From Asterochloris sp. CNOR1 (lineage: Eukaryota; Chlorophyta; Trebouxiophyceae; Trebouxiales; Trebouxiaceae), in NCBI GenBank assembly GCA_963969365.1, contig OZ017756.1:2232001-2296000 (forward strand): a stretch of 64,000 nucleotides of DNA. The letters run 5' to 3'. Below are positions 25,264 to 37,594 of this stretch, piece after piece; within the stretch, counting starts at the first letter, position 1; every line of letters starts with the position of its first letter. The translations under genes were made by a program, and so were the position numbers. The notes under the pieces are model-generated. The model had not been told where the DNA came from. It made no database searches and saw only the letters and a program-made list of their open reading frames with translations.

Positions 25264-26140
25264 TCACTTGACAGCAGGCACTGCCGCCGCCGCCGCCTGA
25301 CAGAAGGCAGGCAACTCAGCCTGTTGCTGAAGCTCACCCACCACCTGTAGATCCTGCTGTGCGGCTCTAGGCCCAACCAGGGCCCAGGCTCGCCTGGGCG
25401 CAGAGCATGGCAGGCAGGCAGGCATGCAGCTGAATAGGCAGCCTATCAAGTACCCACAGCGCAGAGCGTCGGCCCACCTTCTGTGCCACAGGGGCTTGGG
25501 TGTGCTGCCGCGACTTAAGGCAAGCCATGCTTGCGAAGAGGGCTGTGATGAGGGCCACCACCAGCATGACCCCGACCAGCGCATATATGGCGCGGTTGTG
25601 CCCAGTGGCGCCAATGCCGCTGGGCTGGCCAGCTGGGGCTGCCCCCAATCCATGGCTGGGAGGACTGATGTTGAGGCTGGCCTGGAGGAGGGCGCGCATG
25701 GTGCTGGGGGCGTCCTGTGGCCAGGGAATCTGTGGCGAGCTCAGATGCTGTGGCGGCCGGGACCTGCTTCTGGTGCTCAGCAGCGTGCTGCGGCGCAGAT
25801 CAGAGGACCTCTGCGCGCCTTCTGGTGTGAGGGCTTGCGATTGTGAAGTGTGAGAAGCTCTGAGCCCACATGCCAGCTTCCCTCCATAGTATAGTGACAG
25901 TTGCTCCAAGGGGAGCACACACAGAACCTTCTGCAACCACATGGTTGACCATCTTGGGGACGCCCGGCATCCAGCTTGGAGGTCGCACCCGTTGCATCGT
26001 CAGGCCAGCCATCCAGCCAGCAAGCATTGCAGCTGCACACTTCTGTGCTGTGGTCAACCCTCCAGGTTTGACTGCCACCTGTCAGGCGCATGCCCAGCGC
26101 TGCCTGGAGGCACAGAAGGGGCAGCAGCAGCAGCAGCCAT
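25264..26140 (-). CDS. Small single-pass membrane protein, unknown function
   Basis: The last exon (25264-25344) encodes the tail VVGELQQQAELPAFCQ plus a short Ala run. The exon before it, ending at 25478, holds a clear transmembrane segment (AIYALVGVMLVVALITALF) followed by a Cys and basic residues. The two join in phase. Upstream lies a Ser/Arg/Pro-rich stretch (LSTRSRSRPPQ), and the ATG at 26140 opens a poly-Ala leader; these join through a GT donor after HAPD. A different frame over the same bases encodes a signal-peptide-like run (SWLLLLLPLLCLQ) but has no ATG, so the N-terminus is uncertain. No family is recognised. The cytoplasmic side is probably the short C-terminal tail, judging by the basic residues after the segment. 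Confidence 0.45.
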
Positions 26141-26782
26141 GAGGTCTGCAGTCCAGGACAGCAGCAGCAGCTTGATGGAGGCACGCAGACAGCGCTTGGC
26201 TGACAGGCTACGCCAGACCACCACCAGAGGTGGCGAATCCCAGCGGCATGGCAGCGGCGGGATGCAGTCAGTCAGCTCAGCGGTGTGCCCCCTGCAGCCT
26301 TGTGTGCGCTGCATCATGTATATGCCTGGAGTGTGCCTCGGCGCAGTTCGGGCTGAGGGGTCTTTGGGGCAGTCAATGCAGAGTGAGAAGAGCTGCTTGG
26401 GAGCAGGCAGTGTCAGCCAGTCGGCGACTGCCCAATTGTGCGTAATGTGTTGGTGCTGACAAGGCAGCCAGCTCAGATTCTTCTGTCTCTCCAAGCAGAC
26501 TCTAAATCTAGAGCCTGCTTTGAGAGACACGAGAGCCTGCGCAAGGCGCCTCCAGTTCAGAGGCTCCTCCAGTCCAGAGGCTCCTCCAGTGCCGGGCAGG
26601 CCAACCCATCAAACTCCTTCAGCTGCATCAAAATCCCGCCTGACCACCCCGACGCTGCCTGTTTGTCCAGGCCTGTGGTCCACGCAAGCTGATCAAGCAT
26701 AGTGTTGCTACATGTGCAGGCTCCCTCTGGCTGGAGTCCCAGCTCAGGGCCACAAGTCGTCCCGGCTTCGGTCACCCGCTCC
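26141..26782. other. Divergent intergenic stretch
   Basis: This separates the leftward membrane-protein gene from the rightward coiled-coil gene and should hold both promoters. A direct repeat of about 17 bases (an AGAGGCTCCTCCAGT core) occurs twice near 26555-26590. I see no gene in it. Confidence 0.4.
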
Positions 26783-29700
26783 ATGGCTGCCGCAGATCCC
26801 TGGGGCCAGGCCGGGGGCAGGGCGACAACCACAGGACCCCTGACGACGGCCAGTTCCGCCCCAGGCTTCAGGCAGGGGCCCATGCAGGTGCGAGGGGGCA
26901 CCAGGGTTTCATTGCTAGCAGTGCCCGGCAACGCCGCGTGCCCTGTAACCCTACAGAGCCACAGCCCACAAGCCTGGCTCATTGCAGGGTGTCTAATGTC
27001 ATCAGGCTCCAATCTGGTCGGCATGGTCCCCACACAGCTCGCCCTCCTGCAGGGTGCAAGAACCCGCAGCCATCAGCAGATGCTGATGTTTGACACCAAG
27101 TGATTTGATAGTTGTTCCCCTGCAGGTGCGGACATCCATTCCAGGTCTGTCACTTCTGCAGTCCCTCCTGCCCCTGCAGGCGCGCACTACCATGTTGCAG
27201 TTGCCAGCCTGCTCTCTAATGGTACCATGCCACACAGCAGACATGTGCGCACAGTCTTGCCCTTGCAGGTGCAGGCAGCCCCCTCGCAGACCCCACCCTG
27301 CACTCCACTGATGGCAAGCCCCACACAGATCCACACACACCAGCGGCCCTCACTTGCGCCCCTGCAGGTGCGCACCATGACCTAGCACTCCCCCATCTTG
27401 CCCTGTGAACATACCAAGCTCGCAAAGACCAGTAGCCCCTCCTCCTGCCCCTGCAGATGCGCACCGCCACCTTGCAGTCCCCCATGCTGCCCTCCACCCC
27501 AGTGACCCCCCAGAGCCGCGTTCTGGGGCCCCCCACAGCTGGCCCAGGTCTTGCGCAGTGGGGAAGCGGGCCCCTCTCGCCCATGCGGGGCATGACTCCC
27601 CAGCAGGCCGCCTCGCAGGCGCAGCAGGCTGAGCGGCAGGTGGAGGCGCAGCAGCGCCTGCTGGCAGGTGGGCCCTCAAGCCTGTGCTGCCTGCAACACG
27701 CGAGACGCTATGTCGGCATTGGGTGGAGCGGCACAGTGACCTCTGAAGCAGCGCCTGGCCTCTAGTGGGTCCTGCGGCTTGTGCTGTGTGCGGCATGCTA
27801 GGCATGAGGGGTGTGGTGCGTGTCAGTGCCAGCCTGTGGACAAAACCTGCGGGGTCACCCCAAGTCCACCCAGTCCTCCATCACCAGATAGATAAAACGG
27901 CCAGGCTTTTGCACGTCGGTGACAGCCACATTGTGCAGGAGAGCAGAGCTATGTTGTAGAGAGATGCCTGACCCTGCTATGCTGCGAAGAGGCGCAACAG
28001 TGATCACTCATGATCACTCAAGGGTGTTATGGCTGCTGCGCTTGCTGTTCCTGCGAGCAGAAGGCACAGCAGTGGTGCCTGCTAGCAGATGGGAATTCCA
28101 CTGTGCTTGCCAGGAGAGAGCACCTCGGCAGCCAGGCCTGACGAGATGCAGGCTCAGCAGCTTTTGGATTTGCTGGGCACCTCTTTGGAAGCGCCATGTC
28201 CCTAGTCACTGAGGATTGCACTCCTGGGCCTGCAGAGCAGCGTGCCTACATGTCTGCCAAGTGCGACGAGCTGGTGCGTGCAGAGCAGAGGCTGGAGGCT
28301 GCAGAGCAGGTGGGTGCAAGGCGGCTCCCATGCGCCATCCAGCAACATGGCATGGGCGGGATGCAGCAACCTCCTGGAGGGGCAGCTGTAACGTTGGTGG
28401 CTTCTTGCCAACTTTCAGCAGCTAGTGGCGGCTCTCGGGCTGGCTTGCTTATCGCATCTGCACCAGATGCTGCCCTTGCTGCCAGGAGGCAAGGGCTGCT
28501 GCTCCACATCCCCCACTGCAGGCAGCACTCTGTCAACTCAGGCATCTGCCACATGCAGGACCCTTCTCTCAACCACACAAGAGATCTGGCTGCGCCTGTC
28601 AGAACTCTGCCCCGTCTGCCCTGTCTGCCTGCAGGCGACATCCAACAGATTGAGACAGACATCTATGTGCCTGCACTCGTCACATGCAGCCATTCAGTAT
28701 GACCTTCACCCTGCCTGTTGGCAATGCTGAAGAGGCTCCGCTGGGCGGCCTGGTGCCAACACCAGCCACCGGCAGCACTTGAATCCAGCCTGCCACGGTC
28801 AATTGCAGGCAGGCCAACCTGGCAGGGCCAAGAGTGGGGCGCCCTGCTGCCATCACCAGCGACCTGCAGCTGTCCAACCCAGCCTGCATCCTGCCTGCTG
28901 CAGGCTGGGATCGCCTGGAAGGCTGAGACGGGCTGTCTGGTGCCTCTGTTGGAGCGCTCTGCTGCAATAAGACCAGCATGCCTTCTGCTGAGTGCAGTCA
29001 GGCAGTGCACGTGAGGCTGAGGTAGGGCGCTATGACACAGCGGAGCTGTCCTTTACTTTGTCCCACCTGCGGGCTGATGTGGCCCACAAGGCCGAGCAGC
29101 TGCAGCAGAGGATGGCGGACGCAGACATGCTGAGGGCACGCGCTCAGGCTGCAGGTGCAGATGCATGGTGTGGTGCTTCAAATGCATGTAGCTCATGGCA
29201 GCCCCGCAAAGCTCCTTGTCCCATCTACTTCAGCCACAGCTGCAAGGGCAGGCTCTTTCTTCTCACATTGCTGGAGCAGCAAGCTCTGTCTGGCACCTCT
29301 CCTTGGCCACCCCACCTCTCTGTTGATGCTTCCATCACTGAGCGTGCCCCTGAGACCACTTCAGGGGTCACCATTCCTCACAATGAACCTGACCCTGCAG
29401 GTGCCCTGACGCCCTCGACCCCTGAGTGTGCCCCTGCCACCAGTCCAGGAGCCAGTCCAGCAAGGAGGAGCATCCTGGACAAGCTGGGGGTCCGACGGGA
29501 CGCCCCTGCTGTGGTGACCATCTGGGATGACGAAGGCCAGGAGCCTGGTGAGCTGGTGGCAGCCATCATTTGAGGACACATGCGCTGCGCATGTGACATT
29601 GCGCATGCAATATGCTCTTGTGCATGCGGCTGCTGCTGCGTGGACCAGGCGGTTGCTTGCTGGGGGAGAGAGGCGTGTAGACCAAGGGCTTTACAACTCG

Positions 29701-29997
29701 AGTGTCTCAGCGTCAGCGCAGGCTTTCAGATGCAAGCACAACCTCGCCACCTGACCTTGTCTCCTGTGCTGTACAGAGGTGCACCTGCCGCCCGTGTTCC
29801 GTGCCGCTGTCGAGCACTATGAAGCCCCTGAAGTGCAGTCCAAGACGCTGAGCGCCCTGATGGACGACCAGCGCCACAGTGTTGACACAATGCAGCGAAA
29901 CGCTATGGATAGAGACAAGACGCTGTATATCACCAAAGCCATACAGCTGGTTGGGAACATCATGAACTGGTTTGCCATTTCGCTGAGCCTGTTCTAG
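26783..29997 (+). CDS. Coiled-coil protein with hydrophobic C-terminus, unrecognised family
   Basis: Six exons (26783-26887, 27457-27667, 28236-28309, 28998-29154, 29401-29547, 29777-29997) join in phase to 304 residues. Residues 1-75 are Pro/Gly/Ser/Thr-rich and look disordered. About 85-185 form a long coiled coil rich in Gln, Glu and Ala (AERQVEAQQRLLAEQRAY, then HLRADVAHKAEQLQQ). A Pro-rich linker contains SILDKLGV and an acidic WDDEGQE. The last 70 residues are compact (LPPVFRAAVEHYEAP) and end in a hydrophobic segment (IQLVGNIMNWFAISLSLF) directly before the stop. That could be a tail anchor or an amphipathic packing helix. I cannot name the family. Intron 1 holds an array of decayed exon-like units (separate entry). 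Confidence 0.65.
26875..27500. repeat. Array of exon-like units ending in CCCCTGCAG
   Basis: Units near 26880, 27119, 27172, 27260, 27360 and 27450 each start with a strong acceptor-like CCCCTGCAG (or close variant), then (G/A)TGCGCACC-like sequence. The last unit is the real second exon at 27457, which stays open. At least one of the others meets a stop almost at once (27360). They look like repeated copies of an exon start and its acceptor, left inside intron 1. Confidence 0.6.
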
Positions 29998-30441
29998 CTA
30001 CATCAAGTTACAGTACATAAGTCTAGTCTAGTGAAGCCATCTCCTGCAAGAACGTAAGTACATGGCAATAGGACACAATAAGTGACAGGGTACATGCCAC
30101 CAAGCTGGTGCTTGAAAACAATGTGGTGTTGAAGGTCTTCATCCTCCTGAATCAGAAAAGTGATGGGGTGCAAATTTCGGGGCGTGCTACTTCAGTGTCA
30201 AGGTTGCCGCCTGTTAAATCTTCTCTTGGGCCTGTCCTGTGCAGCAGGGCAAGGGGTGCACAAGGGGAGGTGGGATTGAATGGGACCCAGACCATTCTGA
30301 TAAAGCCTGCTGGAGCTGGTGCACCATAAGCAGGCCTATTCCCAGCTCGCATCAGGGCATTTAATTGTCAGCCACAGGAGCTGGAGTGGGTGTATCTGTG
30401 TGTGAGAGTTGAGCCAAATCGCTGCCTATTGTCTTCTTCTG
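29998..30441. other. Convergent intergenic stretch
   Basis: This lies between the ends of the coiled-coil and bZIP genes, presumably as 3' untranslated regions. A minus-strand TGTAA motif at 30008-30012 could serve the bZIP gene. No coding signal is visible. Confidence 0.4.
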
Positions 30442-33400
30442 TCACCCAACCCCCGCAGACTTCATGTGCTGCGTGAGGGAGACGTGCTTGTCCAGGTGGT
30501 GCTGCTGCAGCTGGTCCACATACGACACCACCCCCTCCCACTCAGCCTCGATCACAGCATCGTCCAGCTGCTCTGAGACCACCTGGGCCGCTGGGGGCAG
30601 GCCGGCCTGCTCAGCGATCAGGTTGAGCAGCTGCAGCCCGTCAGAGCAGTAGGGGTAGCTCTGCACAAAGCCCACAGCGCTCTGGTGAGTGGTTCGGACC
30701 TGCAGGGCGGGAGGACAAGGTGTCAGCATGAGCTGTTGTGGGACATCACCCCAGAACCCAGCCCCTCTGTCACTGCACTAGAACCTGAGGCATCACCTTT
30801 GAAAGGAGATATGGGCAACCCACAGCTCGCCCGCTGGAAGACTGGCAGCTGCCAGCTTCAGGGTGCACATCACTAAGCTCCACCTGGATTGTGTATACTG
30901 CAAGCTTCCACCCCTACTGCAGCCAATGCAGAAAGCACACCACTAAGCCATCACACCCATCCAGCCAGTCTGCAGGGCTCACCCCCTGGACGCTGGCAGC
31001 CACCAGCTGCAGGAAGCAGCGGTGCTCCTCCCGGATGTTGGCCTGCAGGGCCTTGACCACCTGGGAGGCGGTCACATACTTGTGGCGCAGCTCCATCTGG
31101 CTGCAGAGCAGGGTTGGACAGCACGGTCAGACCTTGCCAGTTAAAACCCAGGGTCAAGTCTGTGCTGGGAACCTGTTGATGGTGCAGGGATACCTGTCGG
31201 TACCTGCCAAGACCAGAAGCAACAGACTGAAGGCGCTTAAGCAGCGCCAGAAGATGTGTTGTCAAACAGAAGGCATGCAGGAACTTCCTTGCAGCATAGG
31301 CAGGGCTTGACAGTGGTCAGGAAGAGTGCCCATCAGCTGCTCAGTGTCAGGCGTTGCTGGGCAGCAGAAGGTGCCACAAGCCCTTCCTTGGACACTGAAC
31401 TCGGTCGTAGGCTTCCCCTGCTGCCGCAAGGCAGGCGCTGCCAGGCAGCAGGCGACGGCACAAGCAACCTGCTGAGAGATGTCTCAGATTATGTGCCCAC
31501 CTGCTGCCACTGGGCAGGGCCCCCGTGAGCTGTGCCGTCTGGCGCTGTCGTGTGCGCATCAGCTGCCCGATCTTGTGCAGGTAGGCCTGGCGCACCAAGA
31601 TGTTGTCCTGCTTCTGCTCGTCGCTGAAGTTCATGACACGCTGCAGCAGACAGGGAACCCTGGCTCAAGAGGACACCGGTGGCACCCAGTGCAGGATGGG
31701 ATGCCACTGCAGGTCTGTGCAATCTCTCCAGGACGTGTTCCCAGCAAACTAGACTGGGCAAGTAGCAACCCATGCAGCAGGTGGTCGAGTGCACGCATGA
31801 CAGCCCAGCACAGCCCGTCTCAGGCAGAGCTGACCTGCTGACAAGATGCAGCAGCAGTTGCAGGCTCACCACCACGTTCTCCCAGAAGCCTGGCTCTGGG
31901 GGGCTGCAGTCGAAGGGCTCCACCAGGCGCACGCTTTGCAGCCATCGGATGTCCTCCGGGGACCCTGCGTGCACAGAGCGGTGAGCTGTCAGATGGGCTG
32001 TGGTGGGGTGGCGAGACCGGGAGAGGCGTGACTGGAGCGTACCAGGCTTGGCCGAGCAGCACGCATGTGCATCTGTGTGCCAGCCATGTCTGCACTGCAA
32101 ACAACCTGCCTTGCTGCAGGGAGCCAACAGCTGCCTATGCAGCTCACAGGCTCAAGTGAGCCAAGCCGCAATGTGAAGGGTGGCATGTTGTTTTCTATGT
32201 GATTATAGCATCTGTAGTGGCTACACGCTGTGTTTTGATCAAAGGGGCTGTGCATGGACACCCCACAGCAAGCTTGCAGCTAACAAGGCAAGCATCAGAA
32301 CTGCAGACGGCTGGCTGTTGGGAGGATGGCTGTTCCGTTTCAGGTCCAATACATGACAGGTTAGCAAAGCCTTTGGGGTTAAGTGCTTGCCTGTGGCCAC
32401 AATGGCATAGAGGGAGCAGATCTCCACGTCCAGCTGGTGCACGCGCTTGAAGGCCTCGGACTCCTCATCCTCCCCAGCCTCCACCAGGTTGGCGGCCAGC
32501 GCATTCACGTACTCCTGCAGGGCCAATTCACGAGATGTTCAGGAGTGAGGTTGTGTGGAGGACACTTAGTTGAAGCAGCAGCACAAAGGCCTGCTGTCAT
32601 GCACATTGTGTACCGCCTTGGGTATGGGCGCTGTGATGCCTTATCGTACTAGCTACCTGCAGCAAAACTGGCAATGGCCTGCCACTACCACACAGGCAGC
32701 CACCCTCCCTGGCGTGTGCTGCAGCTTGGCAACAGATTCCCCTTTATGGCCAGCAACCGAGGCCATTTGGCCAATAAGCCGGTTGCTGCCACCTAAGGCC
32801 CTGGACTGGGCATCAAACCTGACAGAAAGGCTGAAGCCAGAAGCTTAAGAGCAGCAGGGAGCTTCACCTTCCACAGCGCTTCTGGCTGCCTCCAGCAATC
32901 ACAGGCAGCACCAAGGCACCTCCAGGCACATGTCAGGACACAGCATGGTCCTTTAGAGGCTCCTCAGCATGCCCTCAGGACCAAGGCAGTACCAAACATT
33001 TATAAGAACAAAGGTGTTTCACCTTCCACAGCGCCACAAATTCGCATCTGGGCATCTTGCGGATCTGGTCCAAGGTCATGGTGACGGCTGGCTCCTTCAC
33101 AGTCAGGGTCACCGTCGAGCCAAAGATGCCCCACCCAGAAGTGAGCACCTGCATTGCGCAGATGGGCCTCAGTTGCCAAGGCAGGGGCTGCTTTTCACAG
33201 CAGACTGATGCTTTTGCCAGCTGATGAGACAGATTGCAGGACTCTGTGCTGTGCTGCTGGAAGTTAATGGCAGTCAGCACTGAGCTGGGCCTGCACCTGT
33301 GAGTGGCAGACTGAAGCAGCTCAGTCTCCCATGCACGATGAACTGCCGCATCCGCAGCACCCTGAGCCCTGCTTACCAGGCATGACCTGATCCAGGGGCC

Positions 33401-35134
33401 CCTGCAGTCACCTCCCTATCAAAGACCATAATCTGCAGTGTGCCTGCAGCCTGCATGCATGCTCCCCAGGCATGTCCAGTCCTCCTGTGGGCCCATGCAG
33501 TTCCTGCTGTTTCCCCCAGCCCTCTTTGACACATTATGTGCAGGCTGCCCTCAGCCTGCGTGACTCATGTTGATGCTAGGCTTGCTCACCAGGCGTGTCT
33601 CCTCCTCCAGGGGGCTCTCGCAGGTCAAGTGCTGGGGCTTAGCGTCAGGGGACTGCTTCAGGCGGGCCACCTTCTCCAGGATCTCGTTGCGAGCCTGGCG
33701 GGCAACAAGTACATGTGGGAGGCAGAGCAGGTTGACAATGCGGTGCTGCTCCAAAACAACTCTGCCTTACGGATCACCCAAAGAAGCAGATGTCAACAGA
33801 GAAGCAGCCAGCACAGGGCGCTTGACCAGATGCCCGCTGTCTGGTCGCAGTGATAACCCTGTCAGCAACCAGCCTGGCGGCTGCTGTGCTCAGGGAGTGC
33901 CGCATTAGAGCTGCTGCAGATGGCGCTGCCTCTTGCAGAGCTGTCAAGAGCTGTCAAGACTGGAGGAGGCCACAGCCCCGCACATTGCCTGCAGTAGACA
34001 AGGCAGCAGCCCGCTGCTTCCTGCAGCAGCACATGCGAGGTAGGCAGGTGCCCACCTGCAGGCGCTTGTGCTCCGACTGCAGCCTCTCCAGCGCAGCTGT
34101 GACATCTGCCAGCTGCATCTCAGCTGTCTCCAGGCGACTCTGCAGGGGCAACAATATTGCCTGAGGACGTCCCATGTGGGTAGTGAAGTGCAATTGTTGA
34201 GACCCTGCCACATGCGGGCATTGAAGTGCCAACTCTTGTGCTCTTGCCACGTCGAGCAGTATCCAGCTGCCCAAGGTTGCCATCACTCTGACTGTGACCC
34301 TGCTGACTCTGAAGACATGCTGAGGCATCAGAGCCCATATGCAAGGCCTCCTGGTGCTCAGATCGCTTGTCCCTGCTCAGCCTGCAGCCCCCATGCCTTT
34401 GCATCCACATAAGGTAAGGTCCTCACCTTCTGCCTCTCCCGATACCGCTTCTGGGCCCGCTTGTGGCTGTCGCTGCTGCCCCCAGTGGCCCGCTTGGCCA
34501 CGGTGGGAGTGGGAGTGACTGAGGCCTGGCCGCGGGTACGGGGGGCCTTGCGCTTTGGTGCGGCGCCCCCGTTCATGTTCAGGGCACTCACTGTGTCAGT
34601 GCTGCCGTGGGAGGCCGTGCCTGCAGCAGTGGCATACCAGGGTGGTGCAGGGCATTGCGGCGTGGCTAGATTGTAACCCCCAGACCTTTTACTCATGAGT
34701 AGCTGGTGGGCTCATTGCCTCTTCACGTGCTGGGACTCTGGCTTCACGTGTATGGACTATGAACTCGTGCAGGACTTCCCAGAGTCAGCAAGCGGCAAAT
34801 GCCTGCAGGATTGCAGGGGTAGCCAATGAGCCGACCAGGTGGTCACATAAGCAAGCGCCAGGCACTGGGGCCTGCACCATGCAGCTGACCTGAGGGAGAG
34901 CCAGCGTCACCGCCTGCGTGCTGGAGATCACCGCCTGAGCCTTCAAGCATGCAGCATGAGCAAGGAAGCCCCACGAAAGCCCCCGCTTGGGCTTCCCAAC
35001 AGCCCACCTGAGGGGGAGTCGTCGCCGCCAAAGTACTCGAGCAGGGGGTCGCCGCCCAGGCCAACCATGCAGGGGTTGCCGACATCTAGGAGGTCGGGCA
35101 GCCCCTCGTACATGTTGAAGTCAGGGTCCTGCAT
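30442..35134 (-). CDS. bZIP transcription factor with atypical basic region
   Basis: Ten exons (35008-35134, 34427-34710, 34056-34139, 33590-33694, 33023-33148, 32391-32514, 31870-31964, 31501-31640, 30983-31100, 30442-30699) give 486 residues. The N-terminal exon is short and acidic (GLPDLLDVG, LLEYFGGDDSP), like an activation segment. A basic, Pro-rich stretch with PKRKAPRTRG (a likely nuclear signal) precedes the basic region HKRAQKRYRERQK near residues 125-137. The zipper follows with canonical spacing: d positions Ala, Val, Leu, Leu, Leu, with Asn and His at a positions. The consensus Asn of N-x7-R is His here. The C-terminal 300 residues are helical and resemble the long tails of some algal bZIPs; I know no domain for them. 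One intron starts GCAAG. The splice into the second exon uses a weak acceptor chosen by phase, so the N-terminus is less certain. Confidence 0.82.
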
Positions 35135-36166
35135 GATCTGGTTGGCTGTGGACACGCAGGGATGTTGACAGTGGCTGTTGGCGATGGACCCGAGCAGGAC
35201 CTGCACCAAGGGGAGCATGAGTGAGAGGAAGGGAGGCTTGGCAGAGAGAGGGGGCGGCAATGGCTGCTGGCGGTGGACCCACAAAGAGCACCTACAGTAC
35301 AGGGGCTGAGTGAGAGGGGGCCTGACATGCAGGCACAGCTGCCAGACAAGATGCAAGGGGTTGATGAGGCCATTTGATGGCAGAACTGAGCAGAGGAGGT
35401 GAGCTTGACATGGGGAAGGGTGGAACAGACAAGAGGGGGCCGGCAGAGGCTATCAGATATGGAATAATGGGGCCAATTAACGTTCACAGGAAAACAACAA
35501 AGGAAGAAGCAGCACCACAACAGGATAACCCCTGGGCGGGGTTTTGACGGGCGGCCACTGGCAGGCCTGCAGCTTTGGGCATGACGGGGTCACGTGCGCA
35601 AGCAAAGCAACTACAGCCATTGAACGGAGTGAAAGGGCGCAGCTGCGATACTTTTGTGTTGAAGCTGCCCGAAGCTGCCTCAGAACCTGCACTGAAAACT
35701 TGCACAGATGCCACGGAGGTGCTGTAGGGGATCATGTACTCCAGAGGGCAACCAGACATGCTGCATGAGGCATGCAGAACTCCATTTGACAGAGTCTCAA
35801 AACCAGATCTGCTCAGGTACATGCCGTGCGACAACAGACAAGCCAGATGGCAAGCCAATGACGCTGCCCTCCTGCAGGCTGCTGTGTCCTCACAATCTGC
35901 ATGAGCAGCCAGCCCACCTGCAGGAAGTCTTCATCTTGGCTGGGTTGGCGGGGAGGGACGGGATGCTGGATGATGGCCATGGCTGTGGGACTACTGTTAC
36001 GACTCCATGACGGCTGTTACAGGGCAGCCAATGTCACGAGACACCAAAGAAGGAAAGCGGGATATGGACAAACCTATCTGGAGCTGCATCCAAGGTTTGC
36101 TGGCAATGTTCCCGCTGCCCACCGCATCAACAGCCAACAGAGTCTGCGTCCTTTCCTTGCTCCAAC
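35135..36166. other. Divergent intergenic stretch
   Basis: This lies between the leftward bZIP gene and the rightward F-box/LRR gene and probably carries both promoters and the bZIP leader; a CCACAG acceptor lies just upstream of the bZIP ATG. No domain-bearing frame is seen. Confidence 0.4.
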
Positions 36167-37432
36167 ATGGCAGATCTCAAATCAGACCTTATGGCAGACA
36201 TAGAGGCAACTTATATGCAGCTTGCTCACAACGGGAACAGCTTACAAACCACAATATTAGGCTCCTCCTGTAAAGTCACAGGGATAATGAGGAAGCAACC
36301 ACATACGGTCTCTGCAAGCAGGGTGCTCCGTGATCACCACCCTGTTGGTCAGTGGGCTCATGCTCTGATTGAAAAGGCTGGAAGGCGGGGACCATTCCTT
36401 GAGCAGGCTCAGCCTCCCTCAGCAAGCCCACAGCTGTGGCAACACGACTAGGGCTTCATCATTGAGTCCAGGGTTGCCTTGAGTTGCCCCACGCCTCTGC
36501 AGGCATGTTGACTGAGGAGCTGCTGATCATGATCTTCACCTTCCTGCCTAACTGTAGGGCCATAGCAGCCTGTGCCTATGTATCGAGGTTGTGGAGACAG
36601 GCAGCAGACCAGGCAGTGCCTCGCTATGTGATCATGGACGATGACCTCCCTGACAATGGCAGTGAGGCACTGACAAGGATCCTCAAGAAGCAGTTTGGCC
36701 CTGTGGAAGCAGTGGGGAGTGAGACTTACGACGCCGAATCCAGAAACAGCTTCTCTCAGAAAGATCTACTTCTTGCCCTCATGTGCATCCAGGCAAAGGC
36801 GCTCAGTGACATCACCCTGTGAGTCTTGCTGGGGTTCACGTTATGCCTGGCATGCACCATGCTGCTGCTGCAGCTGTCAAGCAGCTCAAGCCATTCTCAC
36901 CTTCGCTTGCAGGCACAGAGTTCAATTTGAAGTGGTGGGTACACTGCTGCCAGCCACTCTCAGGAGGCTCAACTGCGAGGATTGTGGTCTCCTGCCAGGA
37001 CCCCGACACATAGACATCGCTCCGCTGAGCAGATTGATGCAGCTCGAGGAACTCTCTCTGCCGTCATTTCTGCAGCCACTCCCGCAGCTGCCTGCCCTTA
37101 GGAAATTTCACAGCAATATCTCAGACCTCCAGCTGCTGTCCTCTGTCATGGCAACGCTCAAGGAACTCACACTGGAAGGAGACAGCTGTGACTTCCAATT
37201 ACTCACTCGCTTCACACGTCTGAACTTCTTGGATGTCAGCTTTGATCACTATGACAACTTGATTGCTTCTTGTCTCCCTCGCACCCTGCGTAAGATATGC
37301 CTGCGCATCCCAACCCCCTCCTCTACTGAGCTGCAGTTCCCTGCTGGTGGCCAGGTCTGCTTACTGAATCACACCCTCTGGTGGACCCGCACTAAAAAGG
37401 CTCTCAGACCCATAGCACAGCAAACTGCATAA
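36167..37432 (+). CDS. F-box protein with LRR-like C-terminus
   Basis: Three exons (36167-36269, 36503-36818, 36913-37432) join in phase to 312 residues. A 34-residue leader (MADLKSDLMADIEATY) precedes an F-box at about 37-75 (MLTEELLIMIFTFLP, then VSRLWRQAADQ). From about 155, Leu-spaced segments recur (LPATLRRLNCEDCGL, LMQLEELSLPSFL, MATLKELTLEGD, FTRLNFLDVSFD), consistent with a few irregular leucine-rich repeats. Such proteins select substrates for SCF ubiquitin ligases. The gene is short for its class and unrelated in sequence to the two tandem F-box genes. The second exon could also start translation at its own ATG (36505). The first exon was chosen because it splices in phase and has a good GTAAAG donor. 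Confidence 0.75.
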
Positions 37433-37594
37433 GTTTTCAAGGCCATGGGTTGCCTGGAGCCAGCAACCACTGATGGACATTGAGGTTGCTCTAGAGCCAG
37501 AGCTTTCTGCTTCATGCCTTTCACCAATGTCGGGTCATAGCCTTGCCTTATGAGATCAGCTGGCAGCCATCCCAAGAAGTCCATACAGTTTCAC

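Noticed and set aside
26101-26184. Signal-peptide-like Leu run (SWLLLLLPLL) as the start of the membrane protein
   Set aside because: The frame has no ATG, and the Leu run is an alternative reading of a CAG/CTG repeat. The ATG in the poly-Ala frame was preferred, though I kept the doubt in the entry.
25941-26459. Plus-strand open frame of 172 codons over the membrane-protein region
   Set aside because: The minus strand offers a transmembrane segment and phase-matched exons; the plus frame has only low-complexity sequence.
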